NCBI RefSeq assembly: GCF_027744825.2
Contig: NC_071342.1
Location: 20,618,001-20,682,000, forward strand
Source of the DNA: Synchiropus splendidus
Lineage: Eukaryota > Chordata > Actinopteri > Syngnathiformes > Callionymidae
Length of the DNA: 64,000 nt
Direction: 5' to 3'
Shown here in pieces: positions 61,773 through 64,000 of this stretch. Below the pieces are notes generated by a model. The model ran no database searches. It worked only from the letters and a program-made list of their open reading frames with translations, and was not told the origin of the DNA. The position numbers and the translations under genes are program-made. Position 1 is the first letter of the stretch. Each line of letters begins with the position of its first letter.

Positions 61773-62234
61773 CATCCTCACTCCCATGGCACTATGTATG
61801 GGTGTTGGGAAAGTGGACTTTTGCATCCTACACTGACGCCAAATGCAGCCTCTCGCATTGCATGTTGACACATTAGGTACACCTTCCGCGGAATATCCAG
61901 ACACCATGGGCAGCGCGCTACGTCAAGGAAGATGGAGGATAGGGTTAGGTAAGGCATGCAATGGTGGTCCTTTCGTTCCATTTCTGACAGCACCGTGAGT
62001 AAGGCAGAGTGCATGAGGGACTATATAGCGAGAGACATCCATGATCATTCAGAGAAGAGAGATTTCAAATGTGTCCCCTGCGCCTTGCACTCTGCATAGA
62101 AAGGAAAACATGTTGTACTCCATTAAAACACATGTGCATCAACGTGCACCGCTGCCGGCTGCCTTTGGCGTCAATATAGGACGCAAAAGTCCACTTTCCC
62201 AACCTCAGTATATTATGCTACGGGAATGAGGATG
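61773..62234. mobile_element. 462-bp MITE with ~78-bp terminal inverted repeats
   Basis: The left arm (61773-61850) starts CATCCTCACTCCCATGGCA and contains TTGGGAAAGTGGACTTTTGC. The right arm (62157-62234) contains GCAAAAGTCCACTTTCCCAA and ends TGCTACGGGAATGAGGATG. The arms pair along almost their whole length with scattered mismatches. Weaker pairing (GTTGACACAT against ATGTGCATCAACG) continues inwards. The ~306-bp interior has no transposase. Superfamily is undecided because no target duplication is clear. Confidence 0.8.
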
Positions 62235-62825
62235 GGTGGATTTACAATGACAAACTCACTCCTGGACTTTTATCATTCAGATTTTTTTAGAAAACTTTTC
62301 TGCTTTCAGGAAAAAAAAACATGATATATATGTATTTTTTTATCGCATGGATTTTCCTGACAAATTTGCTGTTGAATCTGGTCTGTGTTTGGGGGTTCTA
62401 ACCCAGAAGAGCTGGGGGCCCAAGGCCCTAGTTCTCTGTTTTCAGATGGCACGTGCGTTTTCCAGTTCGGATAAACCTTGGCGGAGTTACAGTAACTTGA
62501 AATACTCAGGTCAAATCCAGGCAGCCGCAACAGCAACACGGATATAGGGGTTAAACCAGCCCTGATGTACAGAGATAATAGCTGAGCAGCTTCGATTACA
62601 GTATTAACTCCGGACCTTGATGTCGGGTGAATTAAATCATCGCGAGGTGAAACCGGTGGCCTATTATGCTAATGACCTCCTGGCTTCAGGTTTCAAAGCC
62701 AGCAATTTATAGTCCATTTGTGTTCATCACTGTGAACATTTCACGATGTGAGAACAGAAAGCCTCCTTAAACGTGACAGCAGCGGCGGTGAGAGAGTCCG
62801 TTGTCCCCAAGTCAACCTGACTCAC

Positions 62826-62990
62826 CTGAAGTCTCCCTTGTTGTTGGTGACTCTGTCAGCTGGGCAGTACGGCGCCGACGTTTCAAGAACTACGATCTCC
62901 ATTTGCAGGGATGCGTTGCCACGGGAACTGGTTACCACGCATTCCCAGAAGCCGGCGATGCCGACTTCTATATTGGAGAGGACGACCTCG
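62826..62990 (-). CDS. Adhesion GPCR subfamily A, exon: end of Ig domain
   Basis: Internal coding exon of a surface receptor of the ADGRA family (GPR123/124/125). The 165-nt exon is preceded by a pyrimidine-rich acceptor ending CTCCTGCAG and followed by the donor GTGAG. It encodes [10 protein letters not shown] at the start, the Ig F-strand GFWECVV with its disulphide Cys, an N-glycosylation site NAS, and then [16 protein letters not shown] followed by NNKGDF. As I know the family, this last run is the conserved linker between the Ig-like domain and the HRM. The exon starts with the last base of a split codon and ends with two bases (AG) that join the G of the next exon to make Arg. The preceding Ig exon was not found up to 64,000. 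The paralogue (A1, A2 or A3) is undecided: the linker resembles both A2 and A3 as I remember them. Confidence 0.9.
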
Positions 62991-64000
62991 CTGCAGGAGA
63001 GAATGATACAGTGAAGCTCCAGTAGTGTGAAGTATAAAGTCATCATCAAAGAACAGGCTGTAGAAAATAGGAAGACAGAGGATAAGCCACAGCTTTAAAC
63101 TCAATTTGAAGCTATTTTTAGATTAAGAGGACGATTATCATGAGATTGGGGATAAAGTTTTTGGTGTGTGTACTTAGCGCGCGCGCCACAGAAGAAGAGA
63201 AATGTGTGTTTAATGAGCCCCGGGTGAGCGTCAGCAGGCTTAGAAACTTGGCTGTGTCTTAAGACCATCATTACTCATGCTTATCTTTTCGAATTGTCAC
63301 AACAATTTGGGTCTCAACGGGGAAGGCCCCGTCCAACAAAGGCTGGTGAAACAGTGACAAAAGCCAAGCCCCGGCTGTTTGCCAACACCATTCGTCTTGA
63401 TGTTTCCACAGGGAATGTTAAAAAAAAGTGCTTAGCAACAGATACCATTACCATGGAAAGAAGAGCGTCTTGATGGTTATGTCATTTCAAGCACATTTAT
63501 GTACACAATGATTCAATTCATCGTCGCCACTATGACTGAATAGCGGAAAGAGAATCGGGCCATGAAATGCATGTGTTGGTAATGGGCAACACTTGACAGA
63601 GCGGGGGAAACTAATTCAGTTAGCGGCGGAATTATTTGCTCCACAGACCGGGATATGGGAGTCACATATTTGGAGGGATTTTCGGAAACGTTGCCTGTCA
63701 GAGTTCCAGCATGCAACGGCACAGATCACAAATGGCCGACATAAAAGTCAACAACGCATCACCTGCGTGGTTAACAGCAAAAGCACCTCACAGCTGTCTG
63801 AAACTATTCGCCAAGCAGGTGATCGTACTGTCGTCGCGCTGCAGCCGTTCATCATCTCTTCGCAAAATAGCTCACTTATTTCGTTGAAAATTCCAGGACT
63901 TCTCGAAAGTCAGTTACGGGAAAACATTGGAACTTGGAGAGGTTCAACATCTGGAGCCATGAATATTTTTCACCTTGCCGCAAATAGAACTAATGCAAGT
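62991..64000 (-). other. Receptor intron upstream of the Ig-end exon (partial)
   Basis: Begins at acceptor CTCCTGCAG. A GCGCGCGC run lies at 63,178-63,185. The preceding Ig exon was not found. Confidence 0.6.

Larger units (their letters stand above)
58760..62825 (-). other. Receptor intron, ~4.1 kb
   Basis: Between the Ig-end and HRM exons. It is phase 2 and carries the Rex3 insertion, an AT microsatellite and the 462-bp MITE. No cryptic exon seen. Confidence 0.85.

Overview
This window comes from a bony-fish (teleost) nuclear genome. It contains five spliced exons of a vertebrate adhesion GPCR of subfamily A, Rex3- and L2-type LINE remnants typical of fish, several miniature inverted-repeat elements, and long AT and GAA microsatellites. 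There are no bacterial-style operons, CRISPR arrays or prophages. Most long open frames are chance, repeat or antisense frames.

Gene content. All convincing host coding sequence lies on the minus strand between 55,217 and 62,990. Reading right to left, the five exons encode the end of an Ig domain, the hormone-receptor motif (HRM) and three parts of the GAIN-type stalk of a GPR123/124/125-family receptor. Every junction is GT/AG and the phases join without a gap. The exons before the Ig end lie beyond 64,000. No exon following the stalk (GPS, seven-helix domain, tail) was recognised in the remaining 55 kb. The low-coordinate side is therefore most simply one very large intron, or intron plus downstream DNA.

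Repeat content, left to right: an RTE-like LINE scrap (~305-450); an L2-like LINE 3' part (1758-2516) and a second L2 end (4165-4440); an AAT/GAA/GAC triplet tract (7346-7704); a TA-flanked MITE (12278-12571); an AT tract, another L2-type end and a MITE end packed together (12852-13311); a poly-A/AT tract (13438-13547); a reverse Rex3 end (13968-14257); an L2 end (15826-16056); a pogo/Tigger-like transposase relic (~18157-19049); an AT tract (20281-20334); a hAT-like element with an L2 end inside it (21246-22004); a TACCGTA-ended nonautonomous transposon (25592-26160); a foldback element (32070-32202); a hAT transposase C-terminal relic (32935-33195); a larger foldback copy (35593-35806); a hairpin-forming AT locus (37434-37659); RTE-like and Rex3 LINE pieces (37765-37915, 41948-42265, 47690-47965); a 70-bp mini-MITE (50262-50331); a composite of two MITE scraps (56783-57025); a Rex3 insertion with target duplication and a snap-back 5' end (59501-59970); and a 462-bp MITE with ~78-bp inverted ends (61773-62234).

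I found no undescribed gene system. The points most worth following are the receptor's missing 3' half, the Rex3 snap-back insertion, the small palindromic element families and the AT hairpin. Family names given to repeats rest on recognised motifs and structure, not on database searches.
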